IMG/VR virus record: IMGVR_UViG_3300038465_000068
Location: 1-64,000 of that record
From: a virus
Length of the DNA stretch: 64,000 nucleotides
Direction: 5' to 3' (one strand)
Shown here: positions 25,723 through 34,560 of the stretch, in pieces
How positions within the stretch are numbered: the stretch's first letter is position 1
Layout of the letters: each line of letters opens with the position of its first letter
The notes under the pieces: model-generated
Databases searched by the model: none
Seen by the model: only the letters and a program-made list of their open reading frames with translations
Told to the model about the DNA's origin: nothing
Program-made: the position numbers and the translations under genes

Positions 25723-26145
25723 TTAACCCCCGGCGTTGAACACGATGGTGCCGGAGGATGCGAAGCTGAAATCGTAGGTTTCAGCGCCGTCATAGTTGCC
25801 GGTGCGCTTGAGGGTCACAACGACCCAGTTGCCGGTATAGGTGTCGCCATTGTCGAAAATCAGTTGGCCGCTGAACTGACTCTGCGGCGGGTTGGCGGCG
25901 AGGATCAGCGAGTCAAGCTGCGGGCCGTCGTCGAAAAGGCCCTGCGCGGTCACGTCGTACTTGGTGACGCCCGCACCGGGCAGCATAGTCTGGAAGCCGC
26001 CGCTGTCCTTGTTGGTGACGTCGACCGGGCTCGCGCTGATCGTCATTTCGCAGTTTCGCAGGCCGCCCATGGCCGTATAGGATTCCGGGCTGGTCTGACT
26101 GCCGTACTTGAATAGGACCGTGCGGCCCTTGCGATACGTCGGCAT
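25723..26145 (-). CDS. Major tail tube protein
   Basis: A 140-residue, beta-rich acidic protein (CEMTISASPVDVTNKDSGGF, then FDNGDTYTGNW) resembling TP901-1/GTA-type tail tube proteins. The position directly before the chaperone supports this. Confidence 0.8.
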   Translation of the reverse strand: MPTYRKGRTVLFKYGSQTSPESYTAMGGLRNCEMTISASPVDVTNKDSGGFQTMLPGAGVTKYDVTAQGLFDDGPQLDSLILAANPPQSQFSGQLIFDNGDTYTGNWVVVTLKRTGNYDGAETYDFSFASSGTIVFNAGG

Positions 26146-26203
26146 GGAAAACCCCCTTGGCCCAGTTCAGGCGCAAACTATTGCCCCACAAGGTCAGCCG
26201 CGT

Positions 26204-26818
26204 CTAGGCGGACAAGGCGTCCTCTGGTTTGCACATAGGCCAAACTGTCAGGGCTGAGTTCGGCGAGCCGTTGATGACGGTGACGCCCTTGGCCGCAAGG
26301 ATCGGCGCAAGCGTGGAAAATGAGGCTTTCCAGCGTTCCATGGTCTCGGCTGGCGGCGGCGCGGTGTCATACCCGCTGTGGAAGTTGCGGTTCGCTTTGG
26401 TGCCGTCGTGCGTCAGGTCCACGCCCAGCAGGACGATGCGCTTCGCCCCCAGATGGACGGCAAGGTGAGTCGCGGCATAGGCGCTATTCCAGCCGTGGCG
26501 CAAGTGTTCCGGGTGCTCGTCGAAGCCGTCCGGGCCGGTGAAAAGATACTGGGTCACTTCGGCCGGGAGTTCGTGCCGGTGATATTCGACGTTGCCCGTG
26601 GCCTTGAATGGCGCGGCGTGCGCCTGCAATGTCAGGCTGGCCCGCCGCCAGTAGCGCGCATCGGTCCACCACAGCACGTCGGCATCCGGCAGATATTCGT
26701 GGGCGCGGTTTATGGCGATGACGCGGCGGCCGCGCAGCAGGCCGAAATCGAAGCCCTTGAGGCTCGATCCACCGGCACAAATGATCGCCGTGTCGCCCTC
26801 GAAAATGCGCGGGATCAT
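26204..26818 (-). CDS. DUF115-like / 'norphogenetic' phage enzyme
   Basis: From the ATG at 26818 (204 residues). Motifs are IICAGGSSLKGFD near residue 10, GRRVIAINRA, a PDADVLWWTD segment and KRIVLLGVDLT about residue 130. This is the nucleotide-binding pattern of MptE/DUF115-like proteins found in phage structural regions, sometimes annotated as norphogenetic protein. A sugar-nucleotide or pterin-type transfer reaction is possible, but the phage substrate is unknown. Its start overlaps the next gene upstream by 4 bases. Confidence 0.65.
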   Translation of the reverse strand: MIPRIFEGDTAIICAGGSSLKGFDFGLLRGRRVIAINRAHEYLPDADVLWWTDARYWRRASLTLQAHAAPFKATGNVEYHRHELPAEVTQYLFTGPDGFDEHPEHLRHGWNSAYAATHLAVHLGAKRIVLLGVDLTHDGTKANRNFHSGYDTAPPPAETMERWKASFSTLAPILAAKGVTVINGSPNSALTVWPMCKPEDALSA

Positions 26819-27219
26819 GCCGGGCTGCGCATCAGCTTGTAGTTTCTCGCTAGATTTGAACGGCGGTTCTCGTCCTGACCGAGCGACATCGGGGCCGACT
26901 GCTGGGCATAGCAATAGACATAATCGCCGCCGAACTGGATTTGCGCATTGCCCGCGTGCAGGAAGGCAAAAATTGCGGCCTCCTTTTCCTGCACCGCGTT
27001 GAAGTCGTTAGCCTGTCCCCGCACCCTGACCTGCACCTTGGGGTAGCCGACCGGGATAGCGGTCTCCGGCGGTGCGCCGCCCGCAAAATAGATGCAGATG
27101 GAGCGGTCTGGCGCTTCCTGCAAATAGCCGACGCGGATCATCCAGTCGGCGGACTCCGTGGTGTCCTGCCCCAGTTCGGCCGTCACCAGCGCGGCGGCGA
27201 TGTCATCCAGCACGCTCAT
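26815..27219 (-). CDS. Tail terminator-like protein
   Basis: A 134-residue protein with the compact alpha/beta opening and repeated beta strands (VQVRVRG, YCYAQQ) of tail terminators. It sits between the HK97-gp10-like and tube genes. The assignment is mostly by order. Confidence 0.6.
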   Translation of the reverse strand: MSVLDDIAAALVTAELGQDTTESADWMIRVGYLQEAPDRSICIYFAGGAPPETAIPVGYPKVQVRVRGQANDFNAVQEKEAAIFAFLHAGNAQIQFGGDYVYCYAQQSAPMSLGQDENRRSNLARNYKLMRSPA

Positions 27220-27668
27220 TCCACGTCTCCCGCGCCGCCGCTTTCGTCCTGCGTCGGCGCGCTGTCGGTTTTCATGCGCGCCGCGATCTTGGACCCGAAG
27301 TTCTGGGTGTGCTCGTCAAACGGAACTTCCAGATATTTGGCTTGGCCAACCTCGTGGTGCGCCTCAAGATTTTCATGGACCGCCAGCGCATAGGCCGTGG
27401 TCGGCTCCAGTGTCTTGGGATTGATCTTGGTGGCCACGCCGCCGTACCCGACCTCGTCGATGACGTGATCGTCCTCCATCCACGGCTCGGCGACATAGCC
27501 CGACCCGCGCAGCGCGCCGGTATCCACCGGCACCAGCGGCAGGCTGTCCTTGAGCACGTCCTCCAATTCGGCGTAGGTGGCCTTCATCAGGCCGGGCGCG
27601 GCCACCCCGGTGATGTGATCCGAGAGTGTCGCCGTCATGGTCTTGCCGCTGGCGGTGCGCATGGCCAT
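27216..27668 (-). CDS. HK97 gp10-like neck protein
   Basis: A 150-residue protein with PVDTGALRGSGYV near residue 45, the signature phrase of HK97 gp10/minor capsid neck proteins, followed by TTAYALAVHENL. It would join head completion to the tail. Confidence 0.75.
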   Translation of the reverse strand: MAMRTASGKTMTATLSDHITGVAAPGLMKATYAELEDVLKDSLPLVPVDTGALRGSGYVAEPWMEDDHVIDEVGYGGVATKINPKTLEPTTAYALAVHENLEAHHEVGQAKYLEVPFDEHTQNFGSKIAARMKTDSAPTQDESGGAGDVE

Positions 27669-28000
27669 CAGCCGAAATCCACACGGGTAAATTGCTGCAC
27701 GCCAGTCTCGTCCTCGGCACCGTTGACGGCAAGGATCGGCGGCGTGCTGCCGTCAGGCATCGTCACGCGCGAGGTTGGCGGGAACGGGGTCTGGCAGTTC
27801 AGCCATGCCGTGCCCTTTGTGGCGATCAGTTCGCCCTGCGGCCCGCGAATATACCCAGCCTTGTTGGAAACATGGCCCTTGTACGGCACGTCGGTGCCAT
27901 AGGTGACGGCACCATATTTGTCGCTGTTGAGGCGCGGCGCGACCTTCACGACGCTGGGCATCATGTCGGCAAAGTCAGCGATGAAGCTGTCGGCCATCAC
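27668..28000 (-). CDS. Minor capsid / head-closure protein
   Basis: A 110-residue beta-rich protein (YKGHVSNKAGYI, then STPPILAVNGAEDETG) that ends like small head-closure proteins. It overlaps both neck genes. The assignment is by order and shape. Confidence 0.6.
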   Translation of the reverse strand: MMADSFIADFADMMPSVVKVAPRLNSDKYGAVTYGTDVPYKGHVSNKAGYIRGPQGELIATKGTAWLNCQTPFPPTSRVTMPDGSTPPILAVNGAEDETGVQQFTRVDFG

Positions 28001-28815
28001 GCGCTGTCCTCCGGCACATTGTTGTTCTGGAAGCCGCCATAGCTGCCGCCGCGATTGTCGAAAGCCTTGATGGTGGTGAACGCGCCGATGGCGTCGCGGT
28101 TGAAGCGCGGCGAATAGCTATGGCGATCCGACTTGCTGATGCCTGCGGTGTACATGCCGCCGCCGTGCATGTCGGCCTGCGCCTGATAGTCGGCCGCCGC
28201 GTTGAAGAAGTTTTTGGAGATTTCGCCATAGTTGATCGACAGATCGCCGAGGCGCTTGGTCGCCTTCCCGGCATACTTCTGGCCAAGCATGCGGCAGACC
28301 TGCGCCGCGACGTACAGTGGGCCACCAAAATTTGCTGCCAGCCCGTCATAGACCTGATCGGTATAGGTAGGGTTGTCCATGTCGGTATCGCCGACCAGCG
28401 CGCGGATCAGATCGCGGGTGCTGGTGCTGGGATCGCCGGAATATGTCGCCATCGGCTTGGGCTTCACCGTCCACTGGCCATCGCCGACCGTGCTCGGATT
28501 GCCGGACTGATCGGTGATGACGGCCTTGTGATAATAGGCTTCTGTCAGCGCGGCCGTGTCGCCCGCAGTCACGCTGATGGCAAATATGCCGGTAGAGCCG
28601 TCACCGACAATGGTGATCTCAGACCGCGACAGCTTTTTGGTCAGAACGATGGGCGAGCCGGCGTCGAGATTGCGCTGTACCGTCCACACAATCTCGGTGA
28701 CGTTGCCGCCGCCGATAGGCAGCGGGATGGTGCTGGCCTTATCGGAAAAGCACTGGAACGAGACAAGGCCGCCGTCTCCGGCGTACATGGTGAAATCTTG
28801 GTTCGTCGTGCTCAT
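27997..28815 (-). CDS. Head-tail connector with N-terminal Ig/BppU-like domain
   Basis: A 272-residue protein in two parts. Residues 1-125 are beta-rich, as in BppU/Ig-like phage modules. Residues 130-230 (TRDLIRALVGDTD, then YVAAQVCRMLGQKYAG) match HK97 gp6-type connector proteins. The fusion is unusual and may put a decoration on the neck. Confidence 0.65.
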   Translation of the reverse strand: MSTTNQDFTMYAGDGGLVSFQCFSDKASTIPLPIGGGNVTEIVWTVQRNLDAGSPIVLTKKLSRSEITIVGDGSTGIFAISVTAGDTAALTEAYYHKAVITDQSGNPSTVGDGQWTVKPKPMATYSGDPSTSTRDLIRALVGDTDMDNPTYTDQVYDGLAANFGGPLYVAAQVCRMLGQKYAGKATKRLGDLSINYGEISKNFFNAAADYQAQADMHGGGMYTAGISKSDRHSYSPRFNRDAIGAFTTIKAFDNRGGSYGGFQNNNVPEDSA

Positions 28816-30668
28816 TTGATCTGCCCCACGAGAAGGATTTGCACCTTCGACCCCTCAAGATCGACCGCGACCTTGGACCCCTCAAGCTGTACCGCGACTT
28901 TGGACCCCTGCAAAGTGACCTGCGGAACCAGCGCATAACCGTAGAAAGCGATGGGCTCGCCCTCGTCACGGTGGACGTCCATCGTGATTTCGATTCTGGC
29001 CGCCGTGGCGTCCAGCAGCAGCTTGGCCGCCCGCTCGGCAGGAACCGGCAGATCAACCAGCAGCGCGCCGGTCCATTCCGCCGGGCCAGTGGCGTCGGCG
29101 TGCATAAGCTGTCCAACACGCTCAACAGCCACGGCCGCAGCAGCCGCCACGGCGGCCAGCACCTCGGCCGGTACTGAGCGGTCGACCGCCAGCGTGGCGC
29201 TGTAGGACGCTCCCAAGCCCGTCAGGCCGTAAACCGTACCGGCCGCCTCCATTGGAACTGTCTGATCCTGCCTGATGGCCGCCAGCGCCTCGGCCAGAGC
29301 CGGGGTGCTTTGGGCCAGCCATGTGCGGAACTCGGTCGGAAACGCGCCGTCGACCGCCATGGTTCCGCGCCACTCTGCCGGGCTCGGCTCGGTCGTGCTG
29401 ACGCCGCCGCCAACCTCAACAGGCGCAAAGGACTGGCTTGGCGCGACCACGCCAGTCGTATCGCTCGGTGACTGGCTGTCGCGTTCCACCGTGGCCTTCT
29501 GGTCGCCATTGACTGGCATATCGGCAGCGAGCCCGCCAAGGCGCTCGGCCACAGCCGACGCGGCCGCGCTGACGCCCAGCAGCCGCTCGACCGCTGCAAG
29601 GCTATCGACCAGCAGCAGGCCGGTCGCGCCAATGGGGAAGGTCGCGGTGTCGAATCGCAGATCGGTGGTGAACTGGATCGGCACAGCGAACATCGGCTTC
29701 ACGTCAAATGTCTTTTCCAGTGGGACCGAGGCCAACGCCTTGACGTCCATGGTGATCTCGACCGGCGCGGCGGTCTGCACCGGCACGTCAACGGTATGCT
29801 CGGCGGCCAGCGGTGCGTCACGTTGCTCGGTGCCAATGTGCTCAAACGGCCCGGCGGCTGATTCTCCGATGCCGGAGCCGATGATCTCCATGGGAACCGA
29901 GGAATGGGCCCGGACCTCCATTGTCTCCTCGACCGGCTGCGCGCTGTCCCGGCCCTCGGCCGTCAGATGCTCGGCACCGGATTGACCGTCCTGCTGTAGC
30001 GTCGCCCGCCATTCGGTCAGGACGCCAAACAGGTTGATGACCTGCACAGCGAGGTCGATCAGCCATGCGGCGCTGTCGGCGTGAACGTCGTTGGTGATCT
30101 CGATTGGTGCGGTGGCGCTATCGACCCGCACCAGCGCAAAATCCTCAAACGGGATCATCCATGCGAAAGACGGCGCGGCTGACAAGATTTCCAGAGGCGA
30201 ATATGTCAGAGGCTTTACGTCAACCGTGTGCTCCAGCGGCATGTCGTGGGAATCGTCGACATAGATCGAGCCGCCAGTGTCAACGTTGGACTGGCTGTCT
30301 GCCAGTAGCCGACCCTTGAAGCCGAACGGGTCAATGGAAAGCACGAGGTCTGTTCCCAAGATTTCGGCCACGATTACCGGGCCGAAACTGACAGCGACAC
30401 CGATCTCTGTCGGCGCAATAGTGTTTGACCGGACATCGTTCGTGATCTCGACGTTGGAACTGCTGTCGCGCAGCACTGGCACAAAAAACTCAACCGGCTT
30501 CGGACTGTCTCGCAGTAGCAGGTTGATCCAGCCCGGCAACATCGGATTGTCGCCACCGACACCGCCGCCGACGATTAGCGGTGATGCGGAGTCACAAAAG
30601 ATTGTCGAGCCACCAGCGCCCGGCAACTCGTTAAGTGCAGTTTCATTGAGCGCATCAAAGCCCAGCAT
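28812..30668 (-). CDS. Repetitive structural protein with D-x-x-x-P-x-E repeats
   Basis: A 618-residue protein made of about 25-30 imperfect units of roughly 18-22 residues, each holding an Asp and a P-x-E motif (for example DSQSP, APVEV, PVEETMEV). It ends in three copies of an EGSKV unit. It lies between connector and fibre-like genes, so a neck or whisker fibre is likely. I know no established function. Confidence 0.65.
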   Translation of the reverse strand: MLGFDALNETALNELPGAGGSTIFCDSASPLIVGGGVGGDNPMLPGWINLLLRDSPKPVEFFVPVLRDSSSNVEITNDVRSNTIAPTEIGVAVSFGPVIVAEILGTDLVLSIDPFGFKGRLLADSQSNVDTGGSIYVDDSHDMPLEHTVDVKPLTYSPLEILSAAPSFAWMIPFEDFALVRVDSATAPIEITNDVHADSAAWLIDLAVQVINLFGVLTEWRATLQQDGQSGAEHLTAEGRDSAQPVEETMEVRAHSSVPMEIIGSGIGESAAGPFEHIGTEQRDAPLAAEHTVDVPVQTAAPVEITMDVKALASVPLEKTFDVKPMFAVPIQFTTDLRFDTATFPIGATGLLLVDSLAAVERLLGVSAAASAVAERLGGLAADMPVNGDQKATVERDSQSPSDTTGVVAPSQSFAPVEVGGGVSTTEPSPAEWRGTMAVDGAFPTEFRTWLAQSTPALAEALAAIRQDQTVPMEAAGTVYGLTGLGASYSATLAVDRSVPAEVLAAVAAAAAVAVERVGQLMHADATGPAEWTGALLVDLPVPAERAAKLLLDATAARIEITMDVHRDEGEPIAFYGYALVPQVTLQGSKVAVQLEGSKVAVDLEGSKVQILLVGQIK

Positions 30669-30680
30669 GGCGAAACCTTT

Positions 30681-31421
30681 TTAAACCGGGACAAATACAC
30701 CCGACCATGCGGTGCCAGCGTACATGGTGGTGGTGGTGGTGACGGCGGCGTTGATGCTGGCATCGTTGGCCTGTACCGTTTCGCTCGCCGCCAGCAAAAT
30801 GGAATATGGCCTAAACATATTTATGTTGTTGATGGTGCTGTTCGGGGTAAGACCACTTTCCAAATAAACAGTGCCCTGCACGCTTCCGTCCAGCGCGCAT
30901 CTGATAAGATCCCAAGGCCCCGACGCATACATTTGGATGCCCAACATTCCCGAAAGAATACCGGCGCACGGTGCCTTAAATAAATTGGTGCTGAGATTGA
31001 AGTAGCCGCCGACGTTCTGTTGCGCCTGATTGAACGGTATAGCTTTCGTAGCGCCGGTGCCGTTGAAATTAGTTTGGTCGCCGGTCATGTTCACGAGGAA
31101 CGCCGCCAACGGCACGCACTGGGCAGCTTGGGCGAGAAGGTCGCCCCACATCGTTATAGAGCCACTGAAATTGACCGCGCTGCCGCTGTTGCTGGAACCA
31201 AGAACTGTGGTTCTTGACAGCTTGTTGCCGCTGCTGACGTAAGTGCCGATCCCGACTTCCCAGTTACCGCTGGTGTCGTTGATGGTGTAGGACGGTGTGT
31301 CGCCGTTGGAGCAAACGGCGCTGAAAGCCTGAAACCCTGTGACCGCGCCGCCAAGCGTGATCTGCCCCGTGCCCGGTGCGGCGGCGGTCTCCTTTACGCG
31401 CGGTTTAAGAATGAACGCCAT
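30681..31421 (-). CDS. Fibre-like protein, possible C1q-like C-terminus
   Basis: A 246-residue protein. The N-terminal 90 residues (VKETAAAPGTGQI, then NWEVGIGTYVSSGNKLSR) are a common phage head/fibre adaptor. The C-terminal 130 residues are a Thr/Ala/Ser-rich beta domain resembling C1q/TNF-type trimer knobs. Surface binding is inferred. Confidence 0.65.
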   Translation of the reverse strand: MAFILKPRVKETAAAPGTGQITLGGAVTGFQAFSAVCSNGDTPSYTINDTSGNWEVGIGTYVSSGNKLSRTTVLGSSNSGSAVNFSGSITMWGDLLAQAAQCVPLAAFLVNMTGDQTNFNGTGATKAIPFNQAQQNVGGYFNLSTNLFKAPCAGILSGMLGIQMYASGPWDLIRCALDGSVQGTVYLESGLTPNSTINNINMFRPYSILLAASETVQANDASINAAVTTTTTMYAGTAWSGVFVPV

Positions 31422-31445
31422 CTGGTCCCCTTAGAGTAGCGGACC

Positions 31446-32723
31446 TTAGACGGTGGTGCCGTACTCGCGCAGCGTGAAACTGGTCTTGGCCGGAGCCAAG
31501 CCCGGCGTCAAGTGCAGATGCAGCCACACGCCCTGAGCGCCAGCCGCGTTCGGCGCAGCGCCGGACGGCAAGTTCTGCGGAGACGGCACGTTGATGGTCT
31601 GCGGCGCAGCACCATTGCTGATGTACTGGGTAACGGCCGTGCCATTGGTGTGCGTGGCGGCGGTCGAGCCGCACTGTCCACGCGCAACGGTCCAAGAGTT
31701 CGTGCCAGCGCCAGCCGTGACAAACAGTATTTCGCTGTCGATCTGGATGAAAAATCCGCCGTTCACGATGGTCTGCGGGAAGGCCGCGTTGGCCGTCATG
31801 GTCAGCGAGGTCGCGGTCGTGGTGGTGATCGCCGCGCCAAGTGTGTTGGCGGCAAGGCCGTTGAGCCCGGTGGTGGGGCCGGTCTGGCGCGCGGCGACGG
31901 TGCCGGTGTCGTTGAGCGCGGAGGTCAGCGCAAGGTCCAGCACGCCGGACGACGGATCGACCTGCTTGCTGATCTGCACCGCCGTCAGGGCGATGGTGGT
32001 GTTGTTGTTGACCGCAAAGATTTTCTCGAAATAGTCCTTGTTCACGCCGCCAGCGATGTCGGCCGAGGCATTGTAGAACGGGCGGCGGACCTGCGTGACC
32101 TGATTGGGCGCGAGGTTGAACAGCATGCCCTGATTGACGTCATAGGTCGTCGAGGACGACGGCACGGTCGACCAGTCGGAGTCCACGGCGACATAATCGG
32201 TGCCATAGCCGGTGACGGCGATGATTTCCTTAAGAAGGTACTGCACGCCGCTCGGCGTGTTGTTGGTGATGCGGATAATGTCGCCGATGGCGCACGAGGC
32301 AGCATCGCCAGATTGAAGCTGGATCAGCGCCGGGGTGATGCCGGTCGAGTTGGCGGCCGCCTGCGCGGTGTGCGCGCTGATAAGGGCAGTATGGCTCAAG
32401 ACGGCGATGACGCCGACGGCGGTGGTGCCACCCGCCACGGCCTTCAACAGGCGCTCGAAAGACTGCGAGCCCGTGACCTTGGTGGTGCCGTTGAGGGTCT
32501 TGGTCTCGGGCTGGATCGCGCCAGTGCTGTCGCGGCCGGTGGCGGTGATGGTGGTCGCGGTGTCCGACGAGGACGATGAGACATAGTCCACCGTGCCGGT
32601 CGGAGAGACGTCGACAAAGGTGATTTTCTTGGTCGTATCCAGCGCGCCGCCCGTGGTTGCGCCGTCGCCGTCCGGCATGTTGGCCGAACCATAGAAGCGA
32701 ATGTCGCCCGGTTTCACGCTCAT
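31446..32723 (-). CDS. Structural protein, beta-rich
   Basis: A 425-residue, Thr/Ala/Ser/Gly-rich protein with repeated short beta strands (TLREYGTTV at the end). No family is recognised. The position between capsid and tail genes points to a virion component. Confidence 0.65.
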   Translation of the reverse strand: MSVKPGDIRFYGSANMPDGDGATTGGALDTTKKITFVDVSPTGTVDYVSSSSSDTATTITATGRDSTGAIQPETKTLNGTTKVTGSQSFERLLKAVAGGTTAVGVIAVLSHTALISAHTAQAAANSTGITPALIQLQSGDAASCAIGDIIRITNNTPSGVQYLLKEIIAVTGYGTDYVAVDSDWSTVPSSSTTYDVNQGMLFNLAPNQVTQVRRPFYNASADIAGGVNKDYFEKIFAVNNNTTIALTAVQISKQVDPSSGVLDLALTSALNDTGTVAARQTGPTTGLNGLAANTLGAAITTTTATSLTMTANAAFPQTIVNGGFFIQIDSEILFVTAGAGTNSWTVARGQCGSTAATHTNGTAVTQYISNGAAPQTINVPSPQNLPSGAAPNAAGAQGVWLHLHLTPGLAPAKTSFTLREYGTTV

Positions 32724-32735
32724 TTCAGACCCCCA

Positions 32736-33155
32736 TTAAGGCGCGCGCAGGCGCGCTCCCGCAGCATAGATACCAAGAGACGTGGCCCCCGCATAGGTGC
32801 CGACCGTCGTGTATTTCACGCGAAGCTGTCCGCCGATGATGCCGTCAACCGCCGTGTTGGCGGACAGCACGCCATCGCCCGGCGTCGCCTGCGATGTGAT
32901 TGGGGTGGCGGACGACAGGTTGAACAGCTTTTTCAACGCCGACGTGGTGAAGTGGAAATTTGCAATGTCGATCCATGTGGCACCCTGATCCACTGTGGTC
33001 TGGACCCAAGCGTCGACCGACGTTCCGCTGGAGCCATAAGCAAACACGGCCTCCAGCAATAGATCGCGGTTGGGGCCCGGCTCAAGATCGAAAACGCTCC
33101 CGACGAGCGCCGTCATGGCAGTCGTGATCGGGTTTAGGGAGAGGATCAGCGGCAT
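32736..33155 (-). CDS. Structural protein, 139 residues
   Basis: Starts at the ATG at 33155; a longer in-frame reading is Arg/His-rich and looks spurious. The product is beta-rich (LLLEAVFAYGSSGTSVDAWV, then QLRVKYTTVG). Small virion protein by position. Confidence 0.65.
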   Translation of the reverse strand: MPLILSLNPITTAMTALVGSVFDLEPGPNRDLLLEAVFAYGSSGTSVDAWVQTTVDQGATWIDIANFHFTTSALKKLFNLSSATPITSQATPGDGVLSANTAVDGIIGGQLRVKYTTVGTYAGATSLGIYAAGARLRAP

Positions 33156-33172
33156 TGCGCTCGCGCCTCCCC

Positions 33173-34183
33173 TTAGCCGACTTCGACGGCGGTGATGTCC
33201 ACGTTGGCGAGGCCGACATGCGAGGCGTTGGCAACCGACTTGGCGGCCAAGTCCAGCCACAGGGCCACGCCGAGAGTGACGGCCGAAGCGGGCACAAGGA
33301 ACGTCATGCTGAATGGCACGTTGATGTCGGCCGCCGTGACGGTCGCCGGATTGGTGTATTCCTGCACCGCGCCGACCTGTGTGCCAGCCAGCGCAGCGGC
33401 ATTGGCCGGAGCCGCGCCCGTGCCATAGCTGCCCTGCAACAGGATGCCATCGCCCGCCGTGGTGGACGAGCCGATCATGTTGCCGCGAACCGTGACGAGG
33501 GCGTTGCCGTACTTTTTCGGGGTGATCGCACCCGCGAGGCCCTGCATGAAATAGGTCGAGGTATTGGCGGGGGCGGTCGGGTTGGACGGCTGCGATTCCG
33601 TCGCCGAGCCCAAGATGCCGCCGATGATGCCGCCATACCACTTGCCCGCGACCGTCGAATAGAACAGGGCCGTCGCGCCATCAGGCAGATAAAAGGCGGT
33701 CGTGGTGAGGACATCGTTGATGGTGTCCGAGCCTGCGCCGTACAGGTCTGCGCCGTGCGCGCCGCCGTTGGTAACGACCACAAAGCCGCCAGCCGCAGAG
33801 GCGGGCAGCAACGCGCTGTCCAGTTCGGCGGCCACGGTCGAGAAGCGGTTGACCTGCTTGGACAGCGCCAGCGCCGAGGTCTTGCCGCCGCCGGAGTGTG
33901 CCGTCAGCGCGTCGGCCGAGGAGAAGGTCACGGCACCGCCGGTCGACTCCAGCGTCGCCCAGACGGTCGCAGCCAGCGTGCCGGTGTTGATGTAGACCGC
34001 GCCGAGGACATGGTCGATGGCGATGGAGCCCGTACCGGCATAGCCGTTGCCGTCGCCGTTGGCAGGCTTGGTGTCGGTGTTCAGCAGCCAGACGTCATGC
34101 GCCGGGTCGATCAGCGCGTTCTTGAAGGCAGCGGCCCCCTGCGTGGTCTGGTTCGGCTGCGGCGAGTTGGCGGGAATGGTCAT
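33173..34183 (-). CDS. Structural protein, beta-rich
   Basis: A 336-residue Ala/Gly/Thr/Ser-rich protein, acidic overall, with many short strands. It resembles phage decoration or fibre-base proteins only in composition. It is followed at once by another struct gene in the same operon. Confidence 0.65.
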   Translation of the reverse strand: MTIPANSPQPNQTTQGAAAFKNALIDPAHDVWLLNTDTKPANGDGNGYAGTGSIAIDHVLGAVYINTGTLAATVWATLESTGGAVTFSSADALTAHSGGGKTSALALSKQVNRFSTVAAELDSALLPASAAGGFVVVTNGGAHGADLYGAGSDTINDVLTTTAFYLPDGATALFYSTVAGKWYGGIIGGILGSATESQPSNPTAPANTSTYFMQGLAGAITPKKYGNALVTVRGNMIGSSTTAGDGILLQGSYGTGAAPANAAALAGTQVGAVQEYTNPATVTAADINVPFSMTFLVPASAVTLGVALWLDLAAKSVANASHVGLANVDITAVEVG

Positions 34184-34197
34184 CGGCTACTGCCCCT

Positions 34198-34506
34198 TTA
34201 CTTGCGCTTTTTCGCGGCAGGCTTGCCGCCGAGCGCCACGTCCAGCTTGTCGTGAAGCGCGGCCATGTCTTTCGCATAGCCCTCGCGGAAGCGGTCGAAA
34301 CTGCCGAGCATCTGGCCGATCAGTTCCTTGGTCGCGGCATCGACGCCAGCCGGAGCGCCCATGCCTTCGATTTCCATGATGCCATTCGACACCAAGGCGT
34401 CCAAGGTCTGCCGGGTGCAATGCCCCAGTTCATCGTCGTTGATGATGTCACCCGGCTTGCGATCCTTCCCGAGGAAGGGGCCCGCCACTTTCATCTTGCC
34501 CGCCAT
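34198..34506 (-). CDS. Hypothetical protein in capsid operon
   Basis: A 102-residue protein with a small N-terminal domain (GKDRKPGDIINDDELG) and a helical Lys-rich tail. It resembles short capsid-linked phage proteins with a PGDII motif. Function unknown. Confidence 0.65.
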   Translation of the reverse strand: MAGKMKVAGPFLGKDRKPGDIINDDELGHCTRQTLDALVSNGIMEIEGMGAPAGVDAATKELIGQMLGSFDRFREGYAKDMAALHDKLDVALGGKPAAKKRK

Positions 34507-34560
34507 GCTTCACACCTTCATTGGGCACCTAGCCGGTCCCCGATGGCGACGCTACCCAGA

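Noticed and set aside
26112-26130. Operator-like AGGAC-N5-GGCCC
   Set aside because: It is inside the tail tube gene with only 8 of 10 matches, likely chance.
26207-26225. Operator-like GGAC-N5-GTCCT
   Set aside because: It lies inside the end of a coding sequence where the codons are well explained, and there are no promoter elements.
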